From: Deltaproteobacteria bacterium
Lineage (GTDB): Bacteria; Desulfobacterota_B; Binatia; UBA9968
DNA: 24,697 bases
Reading direction: 5' to 3'
Assembly: GCA_005879255.1 (NCBI GenBank)
Contig: VBKY01000089.1
Location: 1-24,697 of the forward strand
The notes beneath the pieces are model-generated. The model ran no database searches. It was not told where the DNA came from and saw nothing but the letters and a program-made list of their open reading frames with translations. Both the position numbers and the translations under genes were made by a program. Positions 8,510-16,762 of the stretch are shown here, piece by piece (positions within the stretch are counted from its first letter, which is position 1; each line of letters starts with the position of its first letter).

Positions 8510-9361
8510 ATGAGTCAGGATGGCGTAACGGTACTCATGCCGTTAAAAAATTATCATCCTGTGTTCTTAAGAAAAGCTCTTGAGTCTGTCATGAATCAGA
8601 GCTGTCCGTACTGGCGCTTATTGATCATCGTGGAAAAGGGAGACTTCGAACACTTTAGGAGATTATTGGCGATAGAGTTAGCCGATTCACGCATTGAGAT
8701 CATTCCAAATGAAGGGCGGAAATTGGCCGGCGCGCTGAATACCGGGATGAGACACGCCAGAACGAACTTTGTAGCGATCCTGTTGGCGGATGACATGTGG
8801 TCAGCCGATGCCGTGCTTACACTGACCAACCACATAGCGGGGTTTCCGGAGGTTGATTTCTTTCATTCCTCAAGAAGGTATATTGACGAACACGACCGAC
8901 CTATCAGTTCAGTCTATAAGAGCAAGTCATCTTTCAGCCTGGAGGACTTCAAGTCCTCGTCCCCTGTCAAACATCTCCTCTGTTGGAGAAAAGAAAAGGC
9001 TTTATCCTTAGGCGGCATGGACGAGTCCTTGAACTCCGTAGGACCAGATGACTACGATTTTCCATGGTGCATGGCGGAAAGCGGAGCCAAATTTATGGCC
9101 GTCGAGGAGTGTCTTTACATATACAGAGATCATCGCGACGGTTATCGATTAACGACCCATCTCCCGCTAACCGTTCACAAAAAAGAGTTAAGAAGAATCA
9201 TGAGAAAACACGGCGTCAACGACGCCGCTATTGAACATACGATTTCAGTCGCCGCGTCAACTTATCTGCGGCAGTGCTTATACGAATCGTTTTTAGACAA
9301 ATGCATTAGAACGGTGCTCCGATATCGCCAACCTCCAGTTTGGAAGGAAAAGTACGAATAA
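8510..9361 (+). CDS. glycosyltransferase family 2 (GT-A)
   Basis: 283 residues. It begins with GVTVLMPLKNYHPVFLRKAL and ESVMNQSCPYW, the standard GT2 nucleotide-binding start. The metal/donor-binding acidic motif is LLADDMW (D94, D95), and a second acidic cluster, GPDDYDFPWCMAESG, is where the catalytic base normally lies. It is predicted to be an inverting transferase using a nucleotide-sugar donor on the cytoplasmic side; no membrane helix is obvious. It starts 37 bases after the deacetylase gene, with a weak AGGATC upstream, and is probably in the same transcript. Donor and acceptor cannot be told. Confidence 0.9.
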   Translation: MSQDGVTVLMPLKNYHPVFLRKALESVMNQSCPYWRLLIIVEKGDFEHFRRLLAIELADSRIEIIPNEGRKLAGALNTGMRHARTNFVAILLADDMWSADAVLTLTNHIAGFPEVDFFHSSRRYIDEHDRPISSVYKSKSSFSLEDFKSSSPVKHLLCWRKEKALSLGGMDESLNSVGPDDYDFPWCMAESGAKFMAVEECLYIYRDHRDGYRLTTHLPLTVHKKELRRIMRKHGVNDAAIEHTISVAASTYLRQCLYESFLDKCIRTVLRYRQPPVWKEKYE

Positions 9362-9412
9362 TCACGCGCGCGCGAAAATCCTAAAACCGGCTGTCGCTCT
9401 ATACGTCTTCCT

Positions 9413-10288
9413 ATGTCCCAGCTGCCGAATGTTTCGGTCATTGTTCCTGTTTATAATGCGCAGGAAACAATCCGAGATTGCATCGACTCTCTCCTGGAGT
9501 TGAACTATCCCAAGGAGAATCTGGAACTCATTTTCGTCAACAACGCGTCAACAGACAAAACCCATGAGGTTCTAAAACAATACAGCAACGACATCCGGAT
9601 AATGTATGAGGCCAAAAGAGGTCCGGCCGCTGCCAGGAATAAGGGGATCTTGAATGCAAGGGGCGAAGTTGTCGCGTTTACCGATTCGGATTGCGTTGTG
9701 GACAGAGATTGGCTGCTAAATCTCATTCAGCCTCTCCGAAACTGCCGTGTAGGCATTGTCGGTGGAACTATTTTATCTAAACGGCCGCACAATGCGATAG
9801 AAGGGTTTGGTGAATACATTCATGACCACAACAAGGCCATCAATGAGTATAAACCTCCCTATGCGATCACCATGAATTGGACGTCACGTTTATGTGTTCT
9901 GAAGGAAATGAATCTATTTGATGAGAGTTTCATCCGATGCGAGGACGTTGATTTGTCATATCGTATCTTGCAATCAGGCTATATACTGGCTTTGCAACCC
10001 CAGGCAATTGTGCGGCACAGAAATGAAAGTACTTATTCGGGTCTTTTCGGCGAGGGTATTCTGCATGGTTTTCATTCGGTCCTAGCGGCAAAGAAACATC
10101 GAGATTTTGTAAGTAGTTTTTATCGGAAGAGGTCTAGTAGAGGATCCTACGTAGCTATCGCCTCAAGTCTAATGCGTTACCTCTCCGGAGAAGAACCCGA
10201 TCATTCGATCTGCTATTTCATATTTAACTCGGGCAAAAAGATCGGAAAGATTTTTGGCTCCATTCGTTGGTTTTGTCTCGATCTATGA
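9413..10288 (+). CDS. glycosyltransferase family 2 (GT-A)
   Basis: 291 residues. The GT2 signature runs from VSVIVPVYNAQETI through VNNASTDKT to the DxD motif FTDSDC (D91, D93). The acceptor/base region is IRCEDVDLSYRILQSGY, followed by the frequent RHRNEST phrase. These are the features of rhamnosyl- or glucosyl-type transferases that extend surface glycans, but the specificity cannot be read from the sequence. It lies 51 bases after the previous GT2 gene in the same direction. The two proteins differ enough that they are not a recent tandem duplication. No clear Shine-Dalgarno precedes the ATG. Confidence 0.93.
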   Translation: MSQLPNVSVIVPVYNAQETIRDCIDSLLELNYPKENLELIFVNNASTDKTHEVLKQYSNDIRIMYEAKRGPAAARNKGILNARGEVVAFTDSDCVVDRDWLLNLIQPLRNCRVGIVGGTILSKRPHNAIEGFGEYIHDHNKAINEYKPPYAITMNWTSRLCVLKEMNLFDESFIRCEDVDLSYRILQSGYILALQPQAIVRHRNESTYSGLFGEGILHGFHSVLAAKKHRDFVSSFYRKRSSRGSYVAIASSLMRYLSGEEPDHSICYFIFNSGKKIGKIFGSIRWFCLDL

Positions 10289-10403
10289 CGACCCCGTGGC
10301 TGGCCGTTATTTTTTTAAGATCATTGGGCGCTATCATGATGACTGATACGCGACTTGGAATTTGGATTACATTCAACGATACGTTAGCTAGAAGTCCGAT
10401 CCA

Positions 10404-11174
10404 ATGAAAATAGGTGATCGTAAATATTTGAATTTGTTGCGCGAGATGACGCTTGCGCAGTTTAAACTTCGGGATCAAAGCACCTTTTTTGGTTTCCTAT
10501 GGAGCTTTCTCAATCCGTTAATTGTGGTTGGTCTCCTTTTTGCCGTTTTTAGCTCGAGATTAAGCGGCGATATTGATCACTACGGCCTTTATCTCCTCAT
10601 TGGCATCATTCACTATACGCACTTTTCCAACGCCACGATTGCCTCGATGCAAGTCTTATACTCTATGAAGACACTAACACGAGATGCCATATTCCCCAAA
10701 GACGTGCTGGTGCTAGCTTCTATCCTCACCCATACGATCGACTTTGTCTTATCGATGCTGATCTGCGTCGCACTTGCTATATTCTCAGGAGTAAAACTGA
10801 CCAGCGCTATGGCGGCGCTGCCGTTTGTTTTAGCTTTGCAAGTGACGTTGATTTTATGGGTCTCATTTCTTTTATCAGGCTTATACATCTACGTGAGAGA
10901 CCTTGCGCATGTTTATCAAGTCTTTCTAAGGCTCCTCTTTTTTATAACGCCGATCTTCTACGGACTTTCCTTTGTCGGTGGGGGTGTTGCGAAGTATTTA
11001 CTCTTAGCAAACCCCTTAACGCACTCTATTAATTTTGCGCGTACGCTTATCATTAAAGGACAGCTTTTCGACATGAACATCTTTCTCGTTCTCGTCCTGT
11101 CGAATGGCTGTTTAGTTTATGGAGCCTACAAAATGTTCAAGAAACTGGAGCCAACATTTGCGGAAAACGTTTGA
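10404..11174 (+). CDS. ABC-2 type polysaccharide export permease (Wzm-like)
   Basis: 256 residues with about six hydrophobic segments and the conserved N-terminal entry LTLAQFKLRDQSTFFGFLWS followed by FLNPLIVVGLL, typical of Wzm, KpsM and TagG permeases. Two copies would form the inner-membrane channel that moves a completed lipid-linked glycan to the periplasm, driven by the ATPase encoded next. The downstream ATPase frame overlaps the end of this gene, which supports coupled expression of the pair. The start has only a weak AGAAG upstream. A possible third, diverged copy of the 44-base repeat described elsewhere lies just before it. Confidence 0.92.
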   Translation: MKIGDRKYLNLLREMTLAQFKLRDQSTFFGFLWSFLNPLIVVGLLFAVFSSRLSGDIDHYGLYLLIGIIHYTHFSNATIASMQVLYSMKTLTRDAIFPKDVLVLASILTHTIDFVLSMLICVALAIFSGVKLTSAMAALPFVLALQVTLILWVSFLLSGLYIYVRDLAHVYQVFLRLLFFITPIFYGLSFVGGGVAKYLLLANPLTHSINFARTLIIKGQLFDMNIFLVLVLSNGCLVYGAYKMFKKLEPTFAENV

Positions 11175-11907
11175 CCCTGATTGTGTAGTCAGAATTAGCC
11201 ACCTCGGCAAATTCTTCCCGCTAAACGGGCATTACGGGTCACTCTATAGGCTGATTAAGGGGAAACTCCTCGGCAATAATTCCGATTCCCAGACCTTTGC
11301 GGCATTGAAGGATATCAATATTGAGATTAGGAGAGGGGAGAAAGTTGGGCTTATTGGTAATAATGGCGCGGGGAAAAGCAGTCTTTTAAAACTCATAGCG
11401 GGCTTGTATCTACCGAGTAACGGAGAGCTTTATGTGAACGGGGACGTGACCTTTTTGGCAGGTCTGGGCCTGGGAATGGTAGACGAACTTAGCGTTGAGG
11501 AGAACATTTATTTATATGGGGCGATATTTGGCCTGGAAAGAGAAAAGATTAAGCAAAGTTTGGACGAGATTATTGAATGGGCTGAGTTACAAGACTTTGT
11601 AAGGGCGAAGTTGAAAACCTTATCGACGGGCATGAGAACACGTTTGGCTTTTTCCACAACCAGGCATATCGAGGCGGATATAGTTCTTATGGATGAGGCT
11701 CTCTCGGCGGGAGACAGGAATTTCAAAAAGAAATGCGAAGATGTCTTTGAAAGTTACAAAAATAACAGTAGGACATTCTTATTTGCGAGTCATGATATCG
11801 AATTTGTAAAAAAATTCTGTTCAAAAACTCTCTGGCTTCATAAGGGAGAACAGATGGCATTTGGCGATACCGACTTGGTTCTGCAAGAATACAACGGTGC
11901 GAAATGA
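11158..11907 (+). CDS. ABC polysaccharide export ATP-binding protein (Wzt-like, short form)
   Basis: About 249 residues from a TTG at 11158, which has GGAG at 11147-11150. An in-frame ATG at 11119 lacks a ribosome binding site and would give a longer overlap with the permease. Walker A is GNNGAGKSS (67-75), the signature is LSTGM (155-159, the Wzt/TagH variant of LSGGQ), Walker B is IVLMDEAL (D179, E180) and the switch is SHD (211-213). The protein ends directly after the nucleotide-binding domain (LQEYNGAK). It therefore lacks the C-terminal carbohydrate-binding domain that lets long Wzt proteins recognise capped O-antigen chains. Export is thus likely of the type in which chain length is not read by Wzt, as in capsule or TagGH-like exporters. 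Confidence 0.92.
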   Translation: MRKTFDPDCVVRISHLGKFFPLNGHYGSLYRLIKGKLLGNNSDSQTFAALKDINIEIRRGEKVGLIGNNGAGKSSLLKLIAGLYLPSNGELYVNGDVTFLAGLGLGMVDELSVEENIYLYGAIFGLEREKIKQSLDEIIEWAELQDFVRAKLKTLSTGMRTRLAFSTTRHIEADIVLMDEALSAGDRNFKKKCEDVFESYKNNSRTFLFASHDIEFVKKFCSKTLWLHKGEQMAFGDTDLVLQEYNGAK

Positions 11908-11995
11908 CGACAGTGATCCTTCGTGGGTGAAACTCCCCTGTGACGGCCAGTGGCCGACGCCATTTGTCGTATCCCACGTTGCGAATCCATCATGG

Positions 11996-12994
11996 TCACC
12001 GACGTCCTGCGGTGCTCAAGACGCTCTGGACGCTCGAAGTTTCGCGGGGCAGCGGCAAGGTCGGTTTGAAGATCCTGTAGAGGATCGGAATGTCAATGAA
12101 TAGTAGAATCGCCATGACCGCCGCACAAACAACGACCGCAATTACAAGAAGTGGCTCGCGGTAAAGCTTCTCTGGAGCCTGGACTGCGCTTTGTGGTTTG
12201 AAGGCGAGACCTAGATAGATCGACATCACGAGCGCTACGAGTGGAAAAGAAAGGACCAGCTCTAATCGATAGCGCATGATGAACGCGCCGAGGAAAAGCA
12301 TGGCCGCCGAAGCATAAAATAGGATGGAATTCAGCAATCTAGGCTCGCTATAAAAGGCGAATGAGCGGCGGTAACGCGCCGCTTGAGCGGCATTTTCCAA
12401 GTCTCGGAACTCGGCGAAGCGTTTGATTGCCATGAAATAGGCGCCAATCATCCAGTAGCTTACTAGCAATGAGACGGGAATGAGCGACACCGGCGGCTCC
12501 ACGATAAACCATCCCGCGAGCATCCGAAGAGGATTGTTCAGTGCCTCCGTTAGAACGTCGACGTAAGGGATATCTTTGCTTCGAACCGGCTCAAAATTGT
12601 ACACACAACCCATCAGCCAGAGAGCGAGCATGGTGATGGCAAAAGGGAGCGAGATCAATGCCCCCAATCCCACTCCGACGATCATGAGAGCGACCCATTG
12701 CAGATACGCGAGCTGCACGTTGACTTGTCCGGTGGGAACCGGACGCTGGCGCTTGGTCGGATTCTCACGATCGTAGCGAGCGTCGAGCACTTCATTGATC
12801 ACGTAGTTGCTTGAGGCAACCAAGCCGATCGCGAGAATGCCAAGCAACATGGCAGAAACTAGCTCGAAAGCCGCCTTCTTTGGTTCGACTGTGAGCGCCA
12901 CCAGTAGGCCGGGTAAGACGAACAGGTTTTTGATCCAATGGTCGATCCGCATAATCGCGGCATGACCAGCCAATGACGGAGCATTTGCGCGCAT
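11996..12994 (-). CDS. UbiA-family prenyltransferase, decaprenyl-phosphate phosphoribosyltransferase-like
   Basis: 332 residues with about eight or nine membrane helices. The Asp-rich motif reads N67-E-x-x-D71-x-x-x-D75 and is followed by ENPTKRQRPVPTG, very close to the EHPTKRFRPIAAG segment I recall from mycobacterial Rv3806c (DPPR synthase). Other shared phrases are DHWIKNLFVLPG near residue 18 and YFMAIKRFAEFR in the middle. Rv3806c transfers phosphoribose from PRPP to decaprenyl phosphate at the inner membrane. The same reaction with a polyprenyl phosphate is the best guess here, from resemblance alone. The gene lies downstream of a HAD phosphatase and a GT-C transferase on the same strand, which fits a lipid-linked pentose pathway. 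The start at 12994 lacks a strong Shine-Dalgarno. Confidence 0.88.
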   Translation of the reverse strand: MRANAPSLAGHAAIMRIDHWIKNLFVLPGLLVALTVEPKKAAFELVSAMLLGILAIGLVASSNYVINEVLDARYDRENPTKRQRPVPTGQVNVQLAYLQWVALMIVGVGLGALISLPFAITMLALWLMGCVYNFEPVRSKDIPYVDVLTEALNNPLRMLAGWFIVEPPVSLIPVSLLVSYWMIGAYFMAIKRFAEFRDLENAAQAARYRRSFAFYSEPRLLNSILFYASAAMLFLGAFIMRYRLELVLSFPLVALVMSIYLGLAFKPQSAVQAPEKLYREPLLVIAVVVCAAVMAILLFIDIPILYRIFKPTLPLPRETSSVQSVLSTAGRR

Positions 12995-13099
12995 AAATTT
13001 TACTTATCTTTATAGCCAGCTAAGCTTTAGGAAACGCAGGGACCAGCATCCCCCACGGACAAATACGCTCGTGCCGCAAGCTGCTGCCAGTCATTGATC

Positions 13100-13753
13100 T
13101 TATTTCCAGTGTTCGATCTGCCAGTGGCGCTTGACTGCTATACGCGCCAATCTAGAACTAGGATTCACCGCGACAACGTTGCCCACTTGCTCGAGGATCG
13201 GCAGATCCGACAACGAATCGGAATAAGCGTAAGAGCGTTTCCAGTCGATATCATTCTCTCTATATTCCTCTAGGAGCCGTCGTAGTTTTTCCTGCCCCTT
13301 ACAATTTAGTCCTTGAATATCGCCGGTTAGAGAGCTGGATTCCGCTAAGAGTTTTGTACAAATCAGCTTTTTGGCTTCGACGGCCTCTGCCAGTACCTCC
13401 AGATAAATATTCAGGGATGCCGATAAAAGAACGACCTCATGCTGTTGTGTCTTGTGCCAATGGATCCGCGCCAAGGCTTCTGGATAAAGCTTTGAACGAA
13501 GGCAGCTCTCGGCGAACTCGCGCGCCAATGCCCTAACCTCCAACAGCGGCATTCCGCCGCATAGCATTTTCATGTAAGGAGCTTTTAATTCCCCGGCATC
13601 TTTCAGGACGAGGGACCATCTCAATAGGAAAGCGATAAACGCGAAAAACCGAAGGAGCCGAATGCCTTTCTTCCTCCAGATAAAGAGACCAAACAGTTTC
13701 AAACTGTCACATTTGACCAGAGTGTGATCGACATCAAAGATAGCGAGAACCAT
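13100..13753 (-). CDS. HAD-IB family phosphatase (SerB-like fold)
   Basis: 217 residues with the complete HAD active site: motif I DVDHT (nucleophile D7, acid D9), motif II S111 in LLSAS, the lysine K152 in NCKG and motif III DSLSDLP (D179, D183). The cap is a helical insertion (residues ~15-85) containing a hydrophobic stretch RLLRFFAFIAFLLRW that may touch the membrane. HAD-IB enzymes hydrolyse small phosphate esters such as phosphoserine. HAD domains of this kind are also found fused to UbiA prenyltransferases. Placed 105 bases before the DPPR-synthase-like gene, it is a good candidate for removing the 5-phosphate from polyprenyl-phosphoryl-phosphoribose; mycobacteria use a different phosphatase (PAP2 type) for that step. 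The role is inferred; the fold is well supported. Confidence 0.88.
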   Translation of the reverse strand: MVLAIFDVDHTLVKCDSLKLFGLFIWRKKGIRLLRFFAFIAFLLRWSLVLKDAGELKAPYMKMLCGGMPLLEVRALAREFAESCLRSKLYPEALARIHWHKTQQHEVVLLSASLNIYLEVLAEAVEAKKLICTKLLAESSSLTGDIQGLNCKGQEKLRRLLEEYRENDIDWKRSYAYSDSLSDLPILEQVGNVVAVNPSSRLARIAVKRHWQIEHWK

Positions 13754-13913
13754 GAACGTTTCTTATAAATAGCGTTATGCGCCAGCAGACGAGCCCTTAG
13801 CAGAACGACACGCCTGTGCCAGCCACAGCACAATACTCAACAGAAAATCAGGAGTGAGAGCGAGCCCTCGAGATGACGGCCCGGACTGAGTTGGTGCTGC
13901 GGGCGACCAATGA

Positions 13914-15362
13914 TTAGTTGCGGCGTGCATAGAGTTCCGAAGCGATTGGCTCATCGGCGAGCCGTCTTATCAATCGCCAATCGTTCTTTAGTGCGTACGT
14001 CCTCAGTTCTTCCATTCCGAAGGTGACAGGAGTCGTTGACACAAGAATCAGGTCAACCTCCCGCAGAATTGGTTGATCCGCGAGCGAAGTCGCGCTCAAG
14101 TCTTTGCCAGGTAGCGAAACGACGCGCAACGGCTTTTTTACATAACCCAGATGGGGTTGCTGAAGCTGTCTGTCATGTGGCCACGCTGTTAGTGTGCGAG
14201 AGTGGAAAAACTCGGACGCGATAAACTCACACATTTCTCTATGGACCCTAACCACGTCGAGATATCTAAGATTTAACTCCGCGTTGTTGCCGGTAAAAGG
14301 CTGAGTCGCCAGGAACCAAACCAGAACCAAAAGAAGCACAATCGCTGCGGGTATTTTCGAGGCCGCCGGTTTGACCAGTTCCATGAGCGACCAGGAGCCC
14401 AGCAAATAGAGATAGGGGAGCACGGGCAGGAGATATCTGGGAAGGAAAAATAGCACCACAAACGAATAGCCGGAAAACAAGCATATTAGGAAGAACAACC
14501 ACAACTCCGGCCGGCCTCGTGACGTTCGGTTGACGATCAGATTAAGGGCGATCAGCGAAGAAAAGATATAACTATGCTGGTAGATAAAGAGCCATCCAGT
14601 AATCGTAGCAAATTTGTTGGATATCAAGCGAGGGGTTAGGTCCAAGAGTTTGATCTCGAATGTAGGAGCGTAAATAAAAAAGAAGTAACCGGTAGCAACC
14701 TTTTGCCAAATAAAGAAGAGACCGATCAAAAAGAGCGGAACGCTGTACTTCACAAGAACTGTTAGTTTCTCCTTCGTCTTCGATCTGGTCGTAAAAAAAT
14801 GATAAAGCAGCAATGCGACCAATAGAGCGATGGAAGTCTCTTTTATGAAAACCATGTACGTGGCGGATAGAAGATAAGCCAGGTAGTGTCGACGCAAGGC
14901 GAAATAGATGCTCATGACCCCCAGAGAGGCAACAGGAACGTCCGCGAGAAACATTCCGGACTGGGCGAAATACATGGATGAAAGGAAAAGAAAAAGGGCG
15001 GCAAAAAAACCGGTTTTGGCGTCGTAGAGCAGGCGACCGAGAAGAAAAGTAAACGACACTCCGATAAAGGCAAAGCACACGGGGATCAGATGGGATAAAA
15101 TAATCGAATAGCCAAATATCTTCGCGAGAGAGGCCAACGTCAGGTGTAACCCGGGTGGGTGACCCCAAAACGCATCGGGAGCGCGAAGGCCCGGTAGAGC
15201 GCGCAGGAGATTGACCTGGGATAGCCAGTGGGCTTGGCTCACCCAAGCCATTTCGTCCCAATAATGAGGAACATCGAGGATTGGCAGCTTGGCAAAGAAG
15301 ACCAGGGCTGCAAAGAAGCAAAAGGTCAAAAGGTGCCAGGAACGATTTGACATGGAACGCAT
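13914..15362 (-). CDS. GT-C membrane glycosyltransferase (PMT/ArnT-like, GT39/GT83 type)
   Basis: 482 residues, strongly hydrophobic, with roughly 10-12 membrane helices and a soluble C-terminal part of about 120 residues. The first extracytoplasmic loop carries the catalytic DE pair in PHYWDEMAW (D36, E37) and GHPPGLHL (H68-P-P), the classic PMT_2 features. Such enzymes take a sugar from a polyprenyl-phosphate carrier and attach it to an acceptor in the periplasm. It heads a minus-strand set with the HAD phosphatase (160 bases downstream) and the UbiA enzyme, so the carrier may be the polyprenyl-phosphoryl-pentose those enzymes could make. It is divergent from the SGNH gene. A second ATG four codons in (15353) is also possible. 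Confidence 0.9.
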   Translation of the reverse strand: MRSMSNRSWHLLTFCFFAALVFFAKLPILDVPHYWDEMAWVSQAHWLSQVNLLRALPGLRAPDAFWGHPPGLHLTLASLAKIFGYSIILSHLIPVCFAFIGVSFTFLLGRLLYDAKTGFFAALFLFLSSMYFAQSGMFLADVPVASLGVMSIYFALRRHYLAYLLSATYMVFIKETSIALLVALLLYHFFTTRSKTKEKLTVLVKYSVPLFLIGLFFIWQKVATGYFFFIYAPTFEIKLLDLTPRLISNKFATITGWLFIYQHSYIFSSLIALNLIVNRTSRGRPELWLFFLICLFSGYSFVVLFFLPRYLLPVLPYLYLLGSWSLMELVKPAASKIPAAIVLLLVLVWFLATQPFTGNNAELNLRYLDVVRVHREMCEFIASEFFHSRTLTAWPHDRQLQQPHLGYVKKPLRVVSLPGKDLSATSLADQPILREVDLILVSTTPVTFGMEELRTYALKNDWRLIRRLADEPIASELYARRN

Positions 15363-15404
15363 ACTGATTACTTGCCCTTCGTATGAAATTCAACAAGACG
15401 TAGC
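15361..15404. repeat. 44-base imperfect direct repeat, copy 1
   Basis: This segment matches 16711-16754 at 31 of 44 bases without gaps. The best-conserved blocks are the acttgccc core and the aacaagacg segment. It lies in the divergent region between the GT-C gene and the SGNH gene and overlaps the GT-C start codon by two bases. It could be a shared regulatory site or the scar of a past duplication. Confidence 0.5.
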
Positions 15405-15525
15405 GCGGTCGCGTGGACTTGAGATCGAGCGGGACCATCGATAAGCTCGGCTACAGTCAAAGCCGTTAGCCGATACGTTTTTATGGGGGCGGCGTGATGA
15501 CACGTCTTTAGCTACTCTTTCATCG

Positions 15526-16629
15526 ATGAAGATACCGGCAAAAATCCTCTTCGCCGGCGCCACTATTCTCGCGGGATTTGCATTTCTTCTCCTCGTGGTC
15601 GAGGCGAGATTTAAGTTGTTTTCCCATTGTGCAGTTTCCGCCATTGCCTATGACGAGAACTTAGGCTGGAAACTCAAAAGGGCCCGTAGCTGGAATTTAA
15701 ACAGCGCCAACTCTGAGAAGCCCAATGGCAATGTAACCACTAACTCTAAGGGGTTTAGGGATATCGAGCATTCAATTGCGAAACAGCCGGGCCGCAAAAG
15801 AATCATGTTCGCGGGAGATTCCTATACCGCGGGTCTCCATTATCCGAATGAGAAGATTTTCACCCAGCGCTTCGCACAGGCACTCGATCAATTGACCGCG
15901 CTGAAGAACCGCTTTGAAATAATGAACGTGGCCGTTCCCGCCTGGGCAACCGACCAGGAATACCTGTATCTCAGAGACGAAGGGATGAAGTATCGTCCCG
16001 ATTATGTGTTTTTAATGATAGCTCCCAATGACATTCGAGAGAGCTACGGAAAGCAATTTTTTTCCTTAGGAAACCAGCGTCTGACAGAAAACGGGCCACC
16101 ATCTGTTCCTTGGAAAACGCGCTTTTACTGGTTCCTCGCCAATCATTCCTGTGCTTTTCAGTATTGGCAAAGTAAATCGAAATCAAACTATGGGAGCTTC
16201 GCAGATATTTTCCAATACTTTCCCGTAAGTTTTCCTGTCGGTTCAGAGATATCGAGTGATAAGCATCTCTTTTTGCAAGACGCACCGTCGGAAATAAAAA
16301 CAGCCAAAGAGTTGTTTAAGGCGCTCCTGCTGAAAATTAATCGGCTTTGCAAGGAGAACCATTGCAAGCTGTTACTGTCAATTATTCCAACCAAGGTCGA
16401 ATACGACGGCAGCTTGAAAGATAAACGGTACCAGCCCGGCGCGATAGCGGACTACGTTGAGACTCTTGCTAGCGAAAACAACATGCCATTTTTGAACCTG
16501 GTTCGTGCCTTAGATTTGCAAGAAAAAGACCCCATGAGAATCTTTATCGCAAACGAATATCACTTGAACGATTACGGTCACGCTTTTGTGGCGCGAAACC
16601 TACTTTCTTTTTTCATCTCCAATCAATAA
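15526..16629 (+). CDS. membrane-anchored SGNH/GDSL hydrolase or O-acyltransferase-like protein
   Basis: 367 residues. An N-terminal hydrophobic helix (about residues 5-25) serves as signal anchor, placing the rest in the periplasm. SGNH blocks are visible: GDSYTAG (nucleophile S99), NVAVPAWATDQ (block II, with N134) and APND (N168). The C-terminal block reads NEYHLNDYGH: H346 is in place of the catalytic His, but the partner acid usually written D-G-H is E344-Y-H here. Proteins of this type (AlgX/AlgJ-like) either remove or add acetyl groups on exported polysaccharides. The glycan context favours O-acetyl modification or trimming. It is transcribed away from the GT-C gene, and no strong Shine-Dalgarno precedes the ATG. 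Family confident, activity uncertain. Confidence 0.82.
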   Translation: MKIPAKILFAGATILAGFAFLLLVVEARFKLFSHCAVSAIAYDENLGWKLKRARSWNLNSANSEKPNGNVTTNSKGFRDIEHSIAKQPGRKRIMFAGDSYTAGLHYPNEKIFTQRFAQALDQLTALKNRFEIMNVAVPAWATDQEYLYLRDEGMKYRPDYVFLMIAPNDIRESYGKQFFSLGNQRLTENGPPSVPWKTRFYWFLANHSCAFQYWQSKSKSNYGSFADIFQYFPVSFPVGSEISSDKHLFLQDAPSEIKTAKELFKALLLKINRLCKENHCKLLLSIIPTKVEYDGSLKDKRYQPGAIADYVETLASENNMPFLNLVRALDLQEKDPMRIFIANEYHLNDYGHAFVARNLLSFFISNQ

Positions 16630-16637
16630 CTTTCTGT

Positions 16638-16654
16638 GAAGTGTGTTACACTTC
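16638..16654 (+). terminator. short hairpin after the SGNH gene
   Basis: A perfect 7-base inverted repeat (gaagtgt / acacttc) with a 3-base loop starts nine bases after the SGNH stop codon and is followed by a moderately T-rich stretch (ggtttcgttt). It could end the SGNH transcript. The T-run is poor, and an operator role cannot be excluded. Confidence 0.3.
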
Positions 16655-16710
16655 GGTTTCGTTTCAGCAACCAAAATGGCAGGGCGGAGAATTAATCGTT
16701 AGTGTAAGTC

Positions 16711-16754
16711 ATATTGATGACTTGCCCCTTATCACGGAATTAACAAGACGCAGC
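16711..16754. repeat. 44-base imperfect direct repeat, copy 2
   Basis: Second copy of the element at 15361-15404, in the same orientation and with the same length (31 of 44 bases identical). It ends eight bases before the ATG of the glycosyltransferase gene at 16763, so it would form that gene's leader. Spacing to the next gene differs between copies (121 versus 8 bases), which argues against a simple ribosome-binding or start-site role. Confidence 0.5.
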
Positions 16755-16762
16755 TAGATTTG

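Noticed and set aside
11944..11956. GC-rich palindrome (CGGCC-AGT-GGCCG) between the convergent wzt and UbiA genes as a terminator
   Set aside because: The stem is only five base pairs and no T-run follows on either strand.
14572..15438. 288-codon minus-strand frame overlapping the GT-C gene
   Set aside because: It is a shadow frame: rich in Ser, Arg and Cys with no recognisable motif, while the other frame has DE and HPP motifs and regular helices.
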